Source of the DNA: Jeotgalibaca sp. MA1X17-3
GTDB lineage: Bacteria > Bacillota > Bacilli > Lactobacillales > Aerococcaceae
DNA: 64,000 nucleotides
Assembly (NCBI RefSeq): GCF_021513155.1
Contig: NZ_CP090983.1
Coordinates: 1,116,001 to 1,180,000 of the forward strand
Direction: 5' to 3'
In this document: positions 46,578-55,180 of the stretch, piece after piece
Layout: each line of letters opens with the position of its first letter
How positions within the stretch are numbered: position 1 is the first letter of the stretch
Notes under the pieces: model-generated
What the model was told of the DNA's origin: nothing
The model's database searches: none
The model's input: only the letters and a program-made list of their open reading frames with translations
Position numbers and translations under genes: made by a program

Positions 46578-47207
46578 ATGAATAAGAAGGATATCCAACC
46601 CAATAAACTTCAGATTTCTTTATTATGTTTGTCCATATTGTCACTTATTTTATCAGCCATCCAGCCTTTAAGTCCATTTGCTTGGATCGGCCAAGCCATT
46701 TCAGCTGTTCTATTAGTGGGAGTACTAGTGGTGACCTATCAAAAATTTCAATTTAGTAATTTTGCGTATATTATGGTATTTTTACATGTATTAATTTTAC
46801 TGTATGGAGCCCATTATACGTACGCACAAAATCCTTTGTTCAATTATTTAAGGGAAGTTTTTGGCTGGCAACGCAATTATTACGATCGTGTTGGTCATTT
46901 TGTTCAAGGATTTGTACCCGCATTTTTACTAAAGGAATTATATCTGAAAGGTGGATATGTGAAAAAGGGCGGAATGTTCTTTTTTATCGTAATTATTTCT
47001 TGCTTGGGATTAAGTGCAGGATATGAAATAAGTGAGTTTTTAATTATTAAAATACTAAATGTACCCGCAGAATCCGTGATGGGAATGCAAGGTGATTTTT
47101 TTGACAGCCATTGGGATATGTTATGGGCATTGATTGGCGCAATGACCTCTATTTTTATTTTTGGTCGTTTCCATGATAAGCAGATGGAGAAAAAGTGGGG
47201 AGAGTAA
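46578..47207 (+). CDS. DUF2238 (YjdF-like) membrane protein
   Basis: A 209-residue protein with six membrane helices. The DUF2238 motifs YDRVGHFVQGFVPAFLLKE and YEISEF with GDFFDSHWDMLWALIGA are clear; the Asp, His and Trp in these blocks suggest a metal or proton site inside the membrane. Function unknown. AAAAGGAGC precedes the ATG. Confidence 0.9.
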   Translation: MNKKDIQPNKLQISLLCLSILSLILSAIQPLSPFAWIGQAISAVLLVGVLVVTYQKFQFSNFAYIMVFLHVLILLYGAHYTYAQNPLFNYLREVFGWQRNYYDRVGHFVQGFVPAFLLKELYLKGGYVKKGGMFFFIVIISCLGLSAGYEISEFLIIKILNVPAESVMGMQGDFFDSHWDMLWALIGAMTSIFIFGRFHDKQMEKKWGE

Positions 47208-47315
47208 ACGTGCTGGAACTGAAAATGGAGTATTTATTCTTTCTTACTCGCTAAAAATATGATAGTATAAACGTCGACTGATTTATCAAAAAATAAAATT
47301 TAAATTATAAATAAT

Positions 47316-47341
47316 AAAAGCAGATTTTTTCTGCTTTTTTA
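47316..47341 (+). terminator. terminator before dus
   Basis: AAAAGCAGA (47316-47324) pairs with TCTGCTTTT, followed by T residues. It closes the DUF2238 transcript. Confidence 0.85.
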
Positions 47342-47365
47342 ATAGTCATAGGAAAGGATTTTAAA

Positions 47366-48335
47366 ATGAAAGATAATTTTTGGCAAGAGTTGCCACGACC
47401 GTTTTTTGTACTAGCACCAATGGAAGATGTAACCGATGTAGTCTTCCGCCATGTGGTAGCAAAGGCCGCAAGACCTGATGTATTTTTTTACCGAATTTAC
47501 GAATAGTGAAAGTTATTGTCATCCTGATGGCATAGAAAGTGTTCGTGGACGGTTAACGTTTACAGCAGACGAACAGCCCATGGTGGCTCATATTTGGGGA
47601 GACAAACCTGAATTCTTTAAAGAGATGAGCATCGGTATGGCTGAGATGGGATACCGTGGAATTGATTTGAATATGGGATGTCCTGCACCAAATGTGTTTA
47701 AACACGGAAGAGGGTCCGGTCTGATCCTTCGCAGAGAAGTTGCGGCTGATTTGATACAAGCTTCCAAAGCTGGAGGCTTACCCGTTAGTGTCAAAACAAG
47801 ATTAGGTCACGCAAAGGTTGAAGAATGGACTGCTTGGATTACTCATTTACTGGAACAAGATATTGCGAATCTAACGATTCATCTCCGTACGAAAGTAGAG
47901 ATGAGCCAAGTAGACGCTCACTGGGAATTGATTCCGGAGATCAAGAAACTACGTGATGAAATTGCCCCAAATACGTTACTAACGATTAATGGAGATATTC
48001 CTAACTATCAAACAGGAATGGAACTCGTTGAAAAATATGGCGTAGATGGAGTTATGATTGGTCGAGGAATCTTCCATAATCCTTTTGCTTTTGAAAAAGA
48101 AGCAAAAGAACATCGTCCAAAAGAATTACTAGATTTATTTAGATACCATCTAGATTTATTCGATCAGTATTCAGAAAAAGAACCAAAAAACTTTAGACCC
48201 TTGCGTCGCTTCTTCAAAATTTATGTACGTGAATCCTGAGGAGCCAGTGACTTGAGACTGCAATTGATGGATACGGAGAATACCAATGAAGTACGGGACT
48301 TGTTGGATGAGTTTGAAGAAAAATATCTCTCCTAG
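47366..48335 (+). pseudogene. dus: tRNA-dihydrouridine synthase, frameshift plus in-frame stop
   Basis: Dus reduces uridine to dihydrouridine in tRNA using FMN. The start FVLAPMEDVTDVVFR, active-site NMGCPAPNVFK with the catalytic Cys, RLGHAKVEEW and GVMIGRGIFHNP are all clear. Two defects break the frame: a run of seven T at 47483-47489 that must lose one T to reach DVFFTEFTN, and TGA at 48237 in RES-stop-GASDL, where RE-FRGAS is expected. The second is two compensating changes in TCCTGA (for TTCCGA). The restored protein has 322 residues. Two separate lesions make real decay more likely than in the other broken genes, yet sequencing error cannot be excluded. Confidence 0.88.
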
Positions 48336-48348
48336 AAATAAAATTACT

Positions 48349-48404
48349 CAATAAAAGGATTAGCCAAAGTAATCATAAGATCTCATTGGTTAATTCTTTT
48401 ATTG
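48349..48404 (+). terminator. long hairpin after dus
   Basis: A 19-bp stem with two G-U pairs, 48349-48367 with 48386-48404, loop of 18 bases. Probably the dus terminator, although the tail after it is not T-rich. Confidence 0.6.
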
Positions 48405-48504
48405 TACCAATATTTATATATAATTATATTATTACAAAAATATGTTTAAATATATGAAACATGTTATAATATATTTGAAAATTGATTTAAAAGGAGATGG
48501 AATA

Positions 48505-49833
48505 ATGAATCAATCATTCTTATTTACTAGTATAGTAATTACTCTTCTTATTATCTTTTTATTCTTTTACATAAATTGGAGAAATAGAAGGAAAAATGAT
48601 AGTTCTAAAGAATTAGATGAGTTAAATAAAGATTTTTCAAAATATAGATCTTCTTTACTTACTACTATACAATCCGAGGCTCAAAGTCAGATTGTTCCAG
48701 TAATACATTTACCAACTAATTTTGTAGTAAAAGAGAGTTCATTACATGAAATAGCTAATCTAAATTTATTGGAAAAACTTTCTTCTTTAAGTCCAGCAAT
48801 TGTAAACGCTATAGGGAAAACGAAGACTGTAACAACCACTACAACCTCAAAAGTTGAGGGAAATTTCTATAAAGTCATTTTGGAAAAGGGTGGAGAATTA
48901 GTAAATGTAAAAGATAACAAAAAATTATTTCGTGGCTATGCACTTGGAAAAAAGGGCATTTCCGAACAAGCTAAACTACAAAAGATTGATCCAAAATTTA
49001 TTACAAAAACTACTGAAAGTACTGCAATGACAGTAACAGCAACAGCAAATATTATGAATATTGCCTCACTTATTGTTGGTCAGTATTATATGTCTGAAGT
49101 AAACGCAGAACTCGAGAAAATTGAAAAATCTATTAGTGATATTAGAGACTTTCAAAAGCTTGGATTTAAGAGTAGAATTCGCTCGCTAATTGCTAATGTC
49201 GGTGACATGTCTATTTTTATTGAAGAAATATTTGAAGATGACACTATTAGAAATAATAAGTTAATTCATTTACAATATTTAAAAGAACAAACTACTCAAT
49301 TATTAGAACAAGTCAATCTTACTATTGAAGAGCTAATAAACAAGAGCACAGAAGGAAATTTTAAAAAATATATTGAAAATGTAAATGAATTTGAAAGCTT
49401 GCTATCTTTTCAAGAAATATTATTGAAAATTATGCAAGAAATTGGACGTTTAGAATATATTTTTGGAAAAGGGAAAATATCAAGAGAAAACAGTTTCTCG
49501 TTGTTTAATAAATATAAGGAGCTATCAGTATTAGTGAATAATGAGCTAGCTAGCTGGCAAAACAATCAAATTATTGAACAAAAAATTTCTTTAGAAGAAT
49601 TTAAATTTAGAAAACAAGGAATTGGTGGTACTGTTACAAGTGTTACTGGCTTGATTAAGGATGAGTGGCGTTATTCAAAATTAGATGAGATTTTAGTTGG
49701 AAAAGTTACGAAGCAATTATCTTTAGTAAACACAGAAAAAATAAATGTTGAAGAAGTAAATCTTTATGAAGAAGACACTCAACTTTTAATTAGAAATGGA
49801 AAGACGTATTTATGGTTACCAGAAAAAAATTAA
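48505..49833 (+). CDS. unknown 442-residue membrane-anchored coiled-coil protein in a defence region
   Basis: I do not recognise a family. An N-terminal helix (LFTSIVITLLIIFLFFYINW, residues about 6-25) anchors it with the rest in the cytoplasm. A Thr-rich patch (TVTTTTTSK near residue 117) is followed by a small basic domain (YALGKKGISEQAK), a weakly hydrophobic segment TANIMNIASLIVGQYYMSEV near 190 and then about 180 residues of helix with coiled-coil spacing (ELEKIEKSISDIRDFQK; QTTQLLEQVNLTIEELI). A compact C-terminal end holds NLYEEDTQLLIRNGKTYLWL. ATG 48505 follows AAAGGAGATGG. It lies directly upstream of the dead type I restriction locus and McrBC, so a defence-related role is possible, but this is inference. 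Confidence 0.75.
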   Translation: MNQSFLFTSIVITLLIIFLFFYINWRNRRKNDSSKELDELNKDFSKYRSSLLTTIQSEAQSQIVPVIHLPTNFVVKESSLHEIANLNLLEKLSSLSPAIVNAIGKTKTVTTTTTSKVEGNFYKVILEKGGELVNVKDNKKLFRGYALGKKGISEQAKLQKIDPKFITKTTESTAMTVTATANIMNIASLIVGQYYMSEVNAELEKIEKSISDIRDFQKLGFKSRIRSLIANVGDMSIFIEEIFEDDTIRNNKLIHLQYLKEQTTQLLEQVNLTIEELINKSTEGNFKKYIENVNEFESLLSFQEILLKIMQEIGRLEYIFGKGKISRENSFSLFNKYKELSVLVNNELASWQNNQIIEQKISLEEFKFRKQGIGGTVTSVTGLIKDEWRYSKLDEILVGKVTKQLSLVNTEKINVEEVNLYEEDTQLLIRNGKTYLWLPEKN

Positions 49834-49921
49834 ACTATTTAATTTATTAGTAGGATAATTGTTTGACTAACTTAAAATACCTTACTAATTTAGAAGATAA
49901 AATTTACGTAGTTTACATAAT

Positions 49922-49954
49922 AAAAAGACTGGGACATTTGTTTCTGTCTTTTTT
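49922..49954 (+). terminator. terminator after the 442-residue gene
   Basis: AAAAAGACTGGGACA pairs with TGTTT-CTGTCTTTTTT-like sequence (G-U pairs included) around a TT loop, with a T run to about 49954. Confidence 0.7.
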
Positions 49955-50060
49955 ATTATGATTATAGGAATCCGTTTAATCAACCATTATATAGAATGAC
50001 AATTTAGCTTATACTAAGGGATATACTCATTTCAATTAAGAATTAAAAAGGGTAAAACAA

Positions 50061-50428
50061 ATGGCAAGTAACAATTCAAAAACTCTCTATCAAGCTTTAT
50101 GGAATAGCGCCGATAATTTGTGTTCCAAGATGGATGCGAGTGAATAAAAGAATATATGGTAGGTATTATCTTTTACAAATGTCTTTTTGATACCATTCTT
50201 TATCACGCCGCTGATTTATTAGAAGAAGTAACCAATCTTTCTGAAGTACAAGAGGTATATACTTTAGCTTACCAAGATTTAGAAATCAAAAATGACTTGA
50301 TTAGTGAATTAAAATACGATTCTGCTTATATCTTAGAACCAGAATTAACCTTTACAGCTTTATTGGATTCTATTTATAAAGGAAAATTCCAATTTTTTTA
50401 TAGACCTGACACCTATGCTGTAGTATGA
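50061..50428 (+). pseudogene. hsdM: type I restriction methyltransferase HsdM, N-terminal remnant
   Basis: The N-terminal helical domain of HsdM: SNNSKTLYQALWNSADNLCS, KMDASE, then (after a one-base loss near 50147) KEYMVGIIFYKCLFDTILY and the YILEPELTFTALLDSIYKG block. All of the methylase core (NPPY motif) is gone. It ends in a frame with early stops and is followed at once by a fragment of the restriction subunit, so the C-terminal part of hsdM, hsdS and most of hsdR were lost in a deletion. Confidence 0.85.
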
Positions 50429-50894
50429 CTTGATTCAAGCTATTGTTCCAAGTGAAAAAGATGAATATGAATTAGTTATCAAAGAAGATGTTAAAGCTAC
50501 AGCGGAGGTTAATCACTACATTGATGACTTAAACAAAAATAGTTAGAAACTTGGTCATTTAATACGTGAATTATGGGATAATATCCCTGAGAACTACTGG
50601 GACAAAAATATCTCTAATACATTAGAAGAAATCTTGAATGACATCTTTTTGGGTGTCATTCAAGATTTCTCTGAAAAATGGTATGTAGAAGAACAATTAG
50701 CTTTTGTTGTGACCAATTAGAATCCTAAACTAAAATGACAATATGGTGAGTGTGAACTATGAGAAACCTCTGACTATCAAACGCATAAAGAAACAGTAGA
50801 AAAACCTATCTCTAAGTTAAGATACTGGAAGACCGTACGGAATGAATTTGAAGAAGTAATGGAGAAGAAAATCTCACCTTTGCAACATCTATAG
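50429..50894 (+). pseudogene. hsdR: type I restriction subunit HsdR, C-terminal remnant
   Basis: The C-terminal helical domain of an HsdR subunit (EcoR124_C type): LEEILNDIFLGVIQDFSEKW, LAFVVTN and after three in-frame stops ETVEKPISKLRYWKTVRNEF and KKISPLQ. Only about 110 residues of homology remain; the helicase and nuclease parts are missing. The piece from 50429 to about 50560 (EKDEYELVIKEDVKATAEVN) may be a further HsdR part in the same frame up to a TAG. It is dead. Confidence 0.75.
50627..50670. repeat. perfect 17-bp inverted repeat inside the hsdR remnant
   Basis: AGAAATCTTGAATGACA (50627-50643) and its exact complement (50654-50670) with a 10-base loop, in what was coding sequence (EILNDIFLGVIQDF). 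Such a long perfect hairpin within a gene is unusual. Confidence 0.85.
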
Positions 50895-51058
50895 TTACAT
50901 GTTAAAAAGAATATAAAAAATCTTGAATAAGGACTGATGAATTACTCTCTAGAGTATATTTCATGGGCTCTTATTTTCAACTATTAATTTCTTTCGTTTG
51001 GTATACTACTAATGAGATAATTATTCTTTTTAAACTAATTGAAAAGGAGAATGAAAAA

Positions 51059-52834
51059 TTGATTAATATGGCATATACATTACGATTAAAAACCAACCAA
51101 CCACTAACAACCAGCTATAATGAATTAAGACAAAAACGATTACTTTCTATTACAATCAATGAAGAAAAATTCACTGCTAAGAATCGTAAAAAAATGATGT
51201 GGAAAGAATTAGTAAAAACAGTAGCTCATTATTTCTGGAAAGAAATCCAACAATCTCCAGTCATTCAACTCTCAGATATTTTTCCTCATGACAATAGTGA
51301 GGAAAGATTGCATCATACAATTGCGTTTTATTCTTCTGAAGAAGAAGTAAGAGAAATTTTAAAAGAGCGTCGAGCTAGTAAAAAATTAAATCCAACAAAA
51401 ATTACTTATGAAGGAGCTACTCTCTATTTTGCATCATTTGCCGGTTGGGACGCAGTGATGTTGGCACAAGGAATTCTCAATAAGTTTGGAAAAGACAACG
51501 ATTCGATTGCGCTTGAGTTAACTAAAAAACCTAAAGATATAATAGATGATATTAATGGCGATGATCCCCCATTAATAAATGAAATAACAGGTCAAAACCG
51601 AATTTTATACGGACCTCCAGGAACAGGGAAATCCTATTCTATTAATTCATACAAGTCAGAATTAATTGGAGGACAATCAACGAGTAAGAAAGACTATCAA
51701 TTTACAGGATTGACTTGGAAAGAAGCAGTTTATCTTGCTTTTTTTGAAAAGAATAATCAATCTCTAACAATAAAAGAAATTGACCAAACAGAAGTTATTC
51801 GAGCATATGCAAAAACAAAATCAAATAAGACAACACATGGAACTATTTCTAGAACAATCACTGAAAATGCTACAGAATCTTCTACAAATACAACTTCCAG
51901 AAAAGGAACAGATTTATTTGAAAAAAGTGGACCAAATTGGAAACTAACAACTGATGGGATGATAGAAGCTGAAGAAGTAATTAATAGCCAATATAAACAT
52001 GACAATCAAGAAGATTATTTCTTTGAAATGATTGCCTTTCATCAATCTTTTAGTTATGAAGATTTTATTGAAGGGATTCGTGCTGAAACAGTGGATGGTC
52101 AAATTCAATATGAAATTAAAAAAGGGGTTTTTCTACGTTTTTGTGAGAAAGCAGTTGAAGATCCAGATAATAATTATTTATTTGTAATCGACGAAATAAA
52201 TCGTGGAAATATTAGTAAAATTTTTGGAGAGTTAATTCTGTTAATTGAACCTTCTAAGCGTTTAGGTGCTAAAGATGAGCAAAGTGTTACGCTGCCTTAT
52301 TCTGGTGATGTTTTTGGAATACCTCAAAATATTTTCCTGCTAGGAACAATGAATACGGCAGATCGTTCAATTGCTTTTATGGACACAGCTTTGCGTCGTA
52401 GATTTGATTTTGTAGAAGTGATGCCGGATTCAGCACTCCTTTCTGATATCGTTGGCGAAATTGATGAAGTAGATGTTGGAGAGGTTCTTCAATCAATGAA
52501 TAAACGTATTGAATATTTACTTGATCGGGATCATCTATTAGGACATGCCTTCTTTATTGAAAATGAAACACTAGAAGATTTGCAAAATACATTTGAAATG
52601 AAAATTATTCCTCTACTACAAGAATATTTTTATGATGATTATCAAAAAATAAAAGCTGTCTTAAATGACATTCATGATGTTTATATCACTCCAAAGCAAG
52701 AAAATTACCACTCTTTATTTGATAGTCGTTTTAATCATTTGATTATGAATGGTGATAGTGAACAATTAAAAATGAAAAACTCTGTTGATTTAGAAGACTT
52801 TAAAGCTTTCTGGAGAAGTATTATCAAGGGGTGA
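51059..52834 (+). CDS. mcrB: McrB-type AAA+ GTPase of the McrBC restriction system
   Basis: A protein of about 591 residues; the motor subunit that translocates DNA for cleavage by McrC. The AAA+ domain (from about residue 180) has Walker A YGPPGTGKS, Walker B LFVIDEINRGN and the McrB-specific GTP motif MNTADRSIAFMDTALRRRFD. The N-terminal 170 residues are not the E. coli DUF3578 domain; they would recognise the target DNA and hold no family I know. TTG 51059 sits 9 bases after AAGGAG; ATG 51068 is an alternative. Earlier in-frame codons from 50963 read into unlikely sequence. mcrC follows 4 bases on. Confidence 0.93.
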   Translation: MINMAYTLRLKTNQPLTTSYNELRQKRLLSITINEEKFTAKNRKKMMWKELVKTVAHYFWKEIQQSPVIQLSDIFPHDNSEERLHHTIAFYSSEEEVREILKERRASKKLNPTKITYEGATLYFASFAGWDAVMLAQGILNKFGKDNDSIALELTKKPKDIIDDINGDDPPLINEITGQNRILYGPPGTGKSYSINSYKSELIGGQSTSKKDYQFTGLTWKEAVYLAFFEKNNQSLTIKEIDQTEVIRAYAKTKSNKTTHGTISRTITENATESSTNTTSRKGTDLFEKSGPNWKLTTDGMIEAEEVINSQYKHDNQEDYFFEMIAFHQSFSYEDFIEGIRAETVDGQIQYEIKKGVFLRFCEKAVEDPDNNYLFVIDEINRGNISKIFGELILLIEPSKRLGAKDEQSVTLPYSGDVFGIPQNIFLLGTMNTADRSIAFMDTALRRRFDFVEVMPDSALLSDIVGEIDEVDVGEVLQSMNKRIEYLLDRDHLLGHAFFIENETLEDLQNTFEMKIIPLLQEYFYDDYQKIKAVLNDIHDVYITPKQENYHSLFDSRFNHLIMNGDSEQLKMKNSVDLEDFKAFWRSIIKG

Positions 52835-52838
52835 TTGG

Positions 52839-54128
52839 ATGAGGAATCGGAATATTACCGTTAAAGAATATGATCGCATATATATCAATCAAGTTTACTG
52901 TGGAGTTTCTATAACTAAAAGAGACATTGAAGAACTTAGGGAAGCGATTGATGAACAGAATACTCTGCAAACAGAAGATACTCCTTTGGGAAATTTTTTA
53001 AAGCCAATTAGAGGCGGAGTTCAAGTAAATAACTATGTCGGTGTATTGCAGACAAAGTCGGGGTTAGCAATTGAAATTCTACCTAAAATATACAGTAAAG
53101 AACATCATTCTACAGAAGAAATCCAGAATTTATTTTGGAAAATGATAACAACGGTTAAAGATATCGACGGGAAAGTATTTCAAATGTCTCATTTAGATGT
53201 AAAGAAAGCAAATTTACTAGAAATTTTTATTTCGATGTTTCTGATAGAAATAGATATCGTTATAAAAAAAGGATTAAAATCTTCTTATATAACTGTTCAA
53301 GAAAATAAAGCATATTTAAAAGGTAAATTACTAATGAAGCAACAAGTGCAATGTAACATGGTAAATGCTTCTAAATTTTATAGTGAGTTTGATGAATTTT
53401 TGTTAGACTCACCTGAAAATATCATTCTACGGAAGTGCATGGAATTTATTTTGAAAGTTACCCAGGACAGAAATAATTATAAATATGCACGAGAGCTCTT
53501 TGTACATTTTGATAATATAAGCCCTACGTCCCAAGTAGATTTACTTTTCAAAAAAGTCCATTTAGGCAGGAGTCACCTTTATTATAAAAAAGTTTTAGCT
53601 TGGAGTGAAATTTTTTTAAAAGGATATTCGTTTACTACGTTTACAGGAAGTTCTCTTGCTTTTGCTATTTTGTTCCCAATGGAAAAAGTGTTTGAATCTT
53701 ATATTGTAGAATTAATTAAAAGTTCATTGCCTGAAATGAACACAAGTTTTCAAGAACAAAGTCTAACATTGTTTGACCAAAATCAAGGCGGTCAAAATAC
53801 TTATCGTTTGCGTCCTGATATAGTAGCTCGTTCTAAAAATCATCAAGTTGTGATTGGTGATACAAAATGGAAAGTACTTACTGCAAAGGGGCCTGTTCAA
53901 AGTGATCTCTATCAAATGTATGCATACTTCACTCGCTATTCACAAAGTGGAGAAGACATCAAGAAGGTCATTCTTATTTATCCCTACAGTGATGCTTACC
54001 AAGAAGGAACGTTCTCTAGTTACAAAGAAGATGAACTGACAGCAAGAATTGAAGTTCGTTATATAAATTTATTTAATCCAAACCTGAAACAAGTTATTCG
54101 AGAAATGTTTTTAGATAATCATTTATAA
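52839..54128 (+). CDS. mcrC: McrC nuclease subunit of the McrBC restriction system
   Basis: A 429-residue partner of McrB. The McrC beta-rich N-terminal domain is followed by a PD-(D/E)xK nuclease core; RLRPDIVARSKNHQVVIGDTKWK contains the catalytic D, D and K. McrBC cuts DNA that carries modified cytosine, so it protects against modified phages and incoming methylated DNA. Both genes look intact although the neighbouring type I system is dead. ATG 52839 overlaps closely with the mcrB stop. Confidence 0.95.
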   Translation: MRNRNITVKEYDRIYINQVYCGVSITKRDIEELREAIDEQNTLQTEDTPLGNFLKPIRGGVQVNNYVGVLQTKSGLAIEILPKIYSKEHHSTEEIQNLFWKMITTVKDIDGKVFQMSHLDVKKANLLEIFISMFLIEIDIVIKKGLKSSYITVQENKAYLKGKLLMKQQVQCNMVNASKFYSEFDEFLLDSPENIILRKCMEFILKVTQDRNNYKYARELFVHFDNISPTSQVDLLFKKVHLGRSHLYYKKVLAWSEIFLKGYSFTTFTGSSLAFAILFPMEKVFESYIVELIKSSLPEMNTSFQEQSLTLFDQNQGGQNTYRLRPDIVARSKNHQVVIGDTKWKVLTAKGPVQSDLYQMYAYFTRYSQSGEDIKKVILIYPYSDAYQEGTFSSYKEDELTARIEVRYINLFNPNLKQVIREMFLDNHL

Positions 54129-54164
54129 TTTAAAAAATAAAAAATATGGAAAGGAAGTTCCTTC

Positions 54165-54514
54165 ATGACCAAACATAAATTATACACGATGAGTTTTGCG
54201 AGAGTTTATCCTCTCTATATTGACAAAGTACAACGAAAAGGTCGGACTTAAGAAGAAGTAGATGAAGTTATTCAGTGGTTAACAGGATAAGATGAAGAAG
54301 GTTTAAAAATACAATTAGAAAAAGAAACCGATTGTGAAACGTTTTTTTAGAAGCACCTGCTATGAATCCATCTAGAACCTTCATTAAAGGGGTCATCTGT
54401 GGCATTCGAGTAGAAGAGATAGAGGAACCAATCATGAGGGAAATTCGCTATTTGGATAAATTGATAGATGAGTTAGCCAAAGGAAAAAAGATAGAAAAGA
54501 TTTTAAGAAAATAA
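54165..54514 (+). pseudogene. DUF2200 protein, multiply disrupted
   Basis: Homology to DUF2200 is clear: TKHKLYTMSFARVYPLYIDK, GRT(stop)EEVDEVIQWLTG(stop)DEEGLKIQLEKETDCETFF, then in another frame EAPAMNPSRTFIKGVICGIR and EEIEEPIMREIRYLDKLIDE. Two in-frame TAA stops (near 54249 and 54290) and a T-run slip (T7 at about 54342) break a gene of 116 codons. Several lesions mean it is truly dead. DUF2200 proteins are of unknown function. GAAGGAAG precedes the ATG. Confidence 0.85.
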
Positions 54515-54607
54515 TACTGTATTTATTTAGTACACAAAAAGAACTGTCTCCTGTGAGCCGACCCCCGAAAGTTAGACCTTAAAAATCTATCTTTTGGGGG
54601 TATTTTT

Positions 54608-55180
54608 ATGGCTAAATATAGTTACGAGTTGAAATTAAAAATCGTTGAAGATTATATGAATGGCAAAGGGGGATATTATTACCTCGCCAATAAATATGGT
54701 GTTACGTCTGATTCAACTGTTAAAAAATGGGTGAATAGCTATAAAGCAATGGGAAAGGATAGTTTAAAACGTAGTCGTCAAAATAAGAGTTATTCTGTTC
54801 AATTCAAGGTAAATGCGGTAGAGTTATATTTAACTACAGAAATGTCCTATCAGAATCTCGCTATAGAACTTGAAATTAATAATCCCAGTCTCTTGGCAAG
54901 ATGGGTTCAAGTCTTTCATAGCGAAGGTATGGAAGGCCTTTCTAAAGCGAAAGGAAGACCGCCTAAAATGACTCCAGATCAACATTCTAAAGACCAAGAG
55001 TCTCGTGAGACCAACGGGTTTCAAGAACCCCATATTGAAGAGTTGAAAAAACAAGTCCATCGTTTAGAAATAGAGAACGCCTTTTTAAAAGAACTCAGGA
55101 GGTTGCGGAGCGAGGAATCGCACAAAGCAACGAACAAATCTCAAGAGTCATTCACACCCTCCGAGGACGATTCAAATTAA
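54608..55180 (+). CDS. IS3-family OrfA (DNA-binding protein)
   Basis: A 190-residue protein with two HTH units (YYYLANKYGVTSDSTVKKWV and YQNLAIELEINNPSLLARWV) and a C-terminal coiled coil (IEELKKQVHRLEIENAFLKEL). It binds the IS ends. A slippery site T-TTA-AAA at 55084-55090, in the zero frame, lets part of the ribosomes slip to the -1 frame and make the OrfAB transposase. ATG 54608 has GGGGGT close upstream, inside the left end. Confidence 0.92.
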   Translation: MAKYSYELKLKIVEDYMNGKGGYYYLANKYGVTSDSTVKKWVNSYKAMGKDSLKRSRQNKSYSVQFKVNAVELYLTTEMSYQNLAIELEINNPSLLARWVQVFHSEGMEGLSKAKGRPPKMTPDQHSKDQESRETNGFQEPHIEELKKQVHRLEIENAFLKELRRLRSEESHKATNKSQESFTPSEDDSN

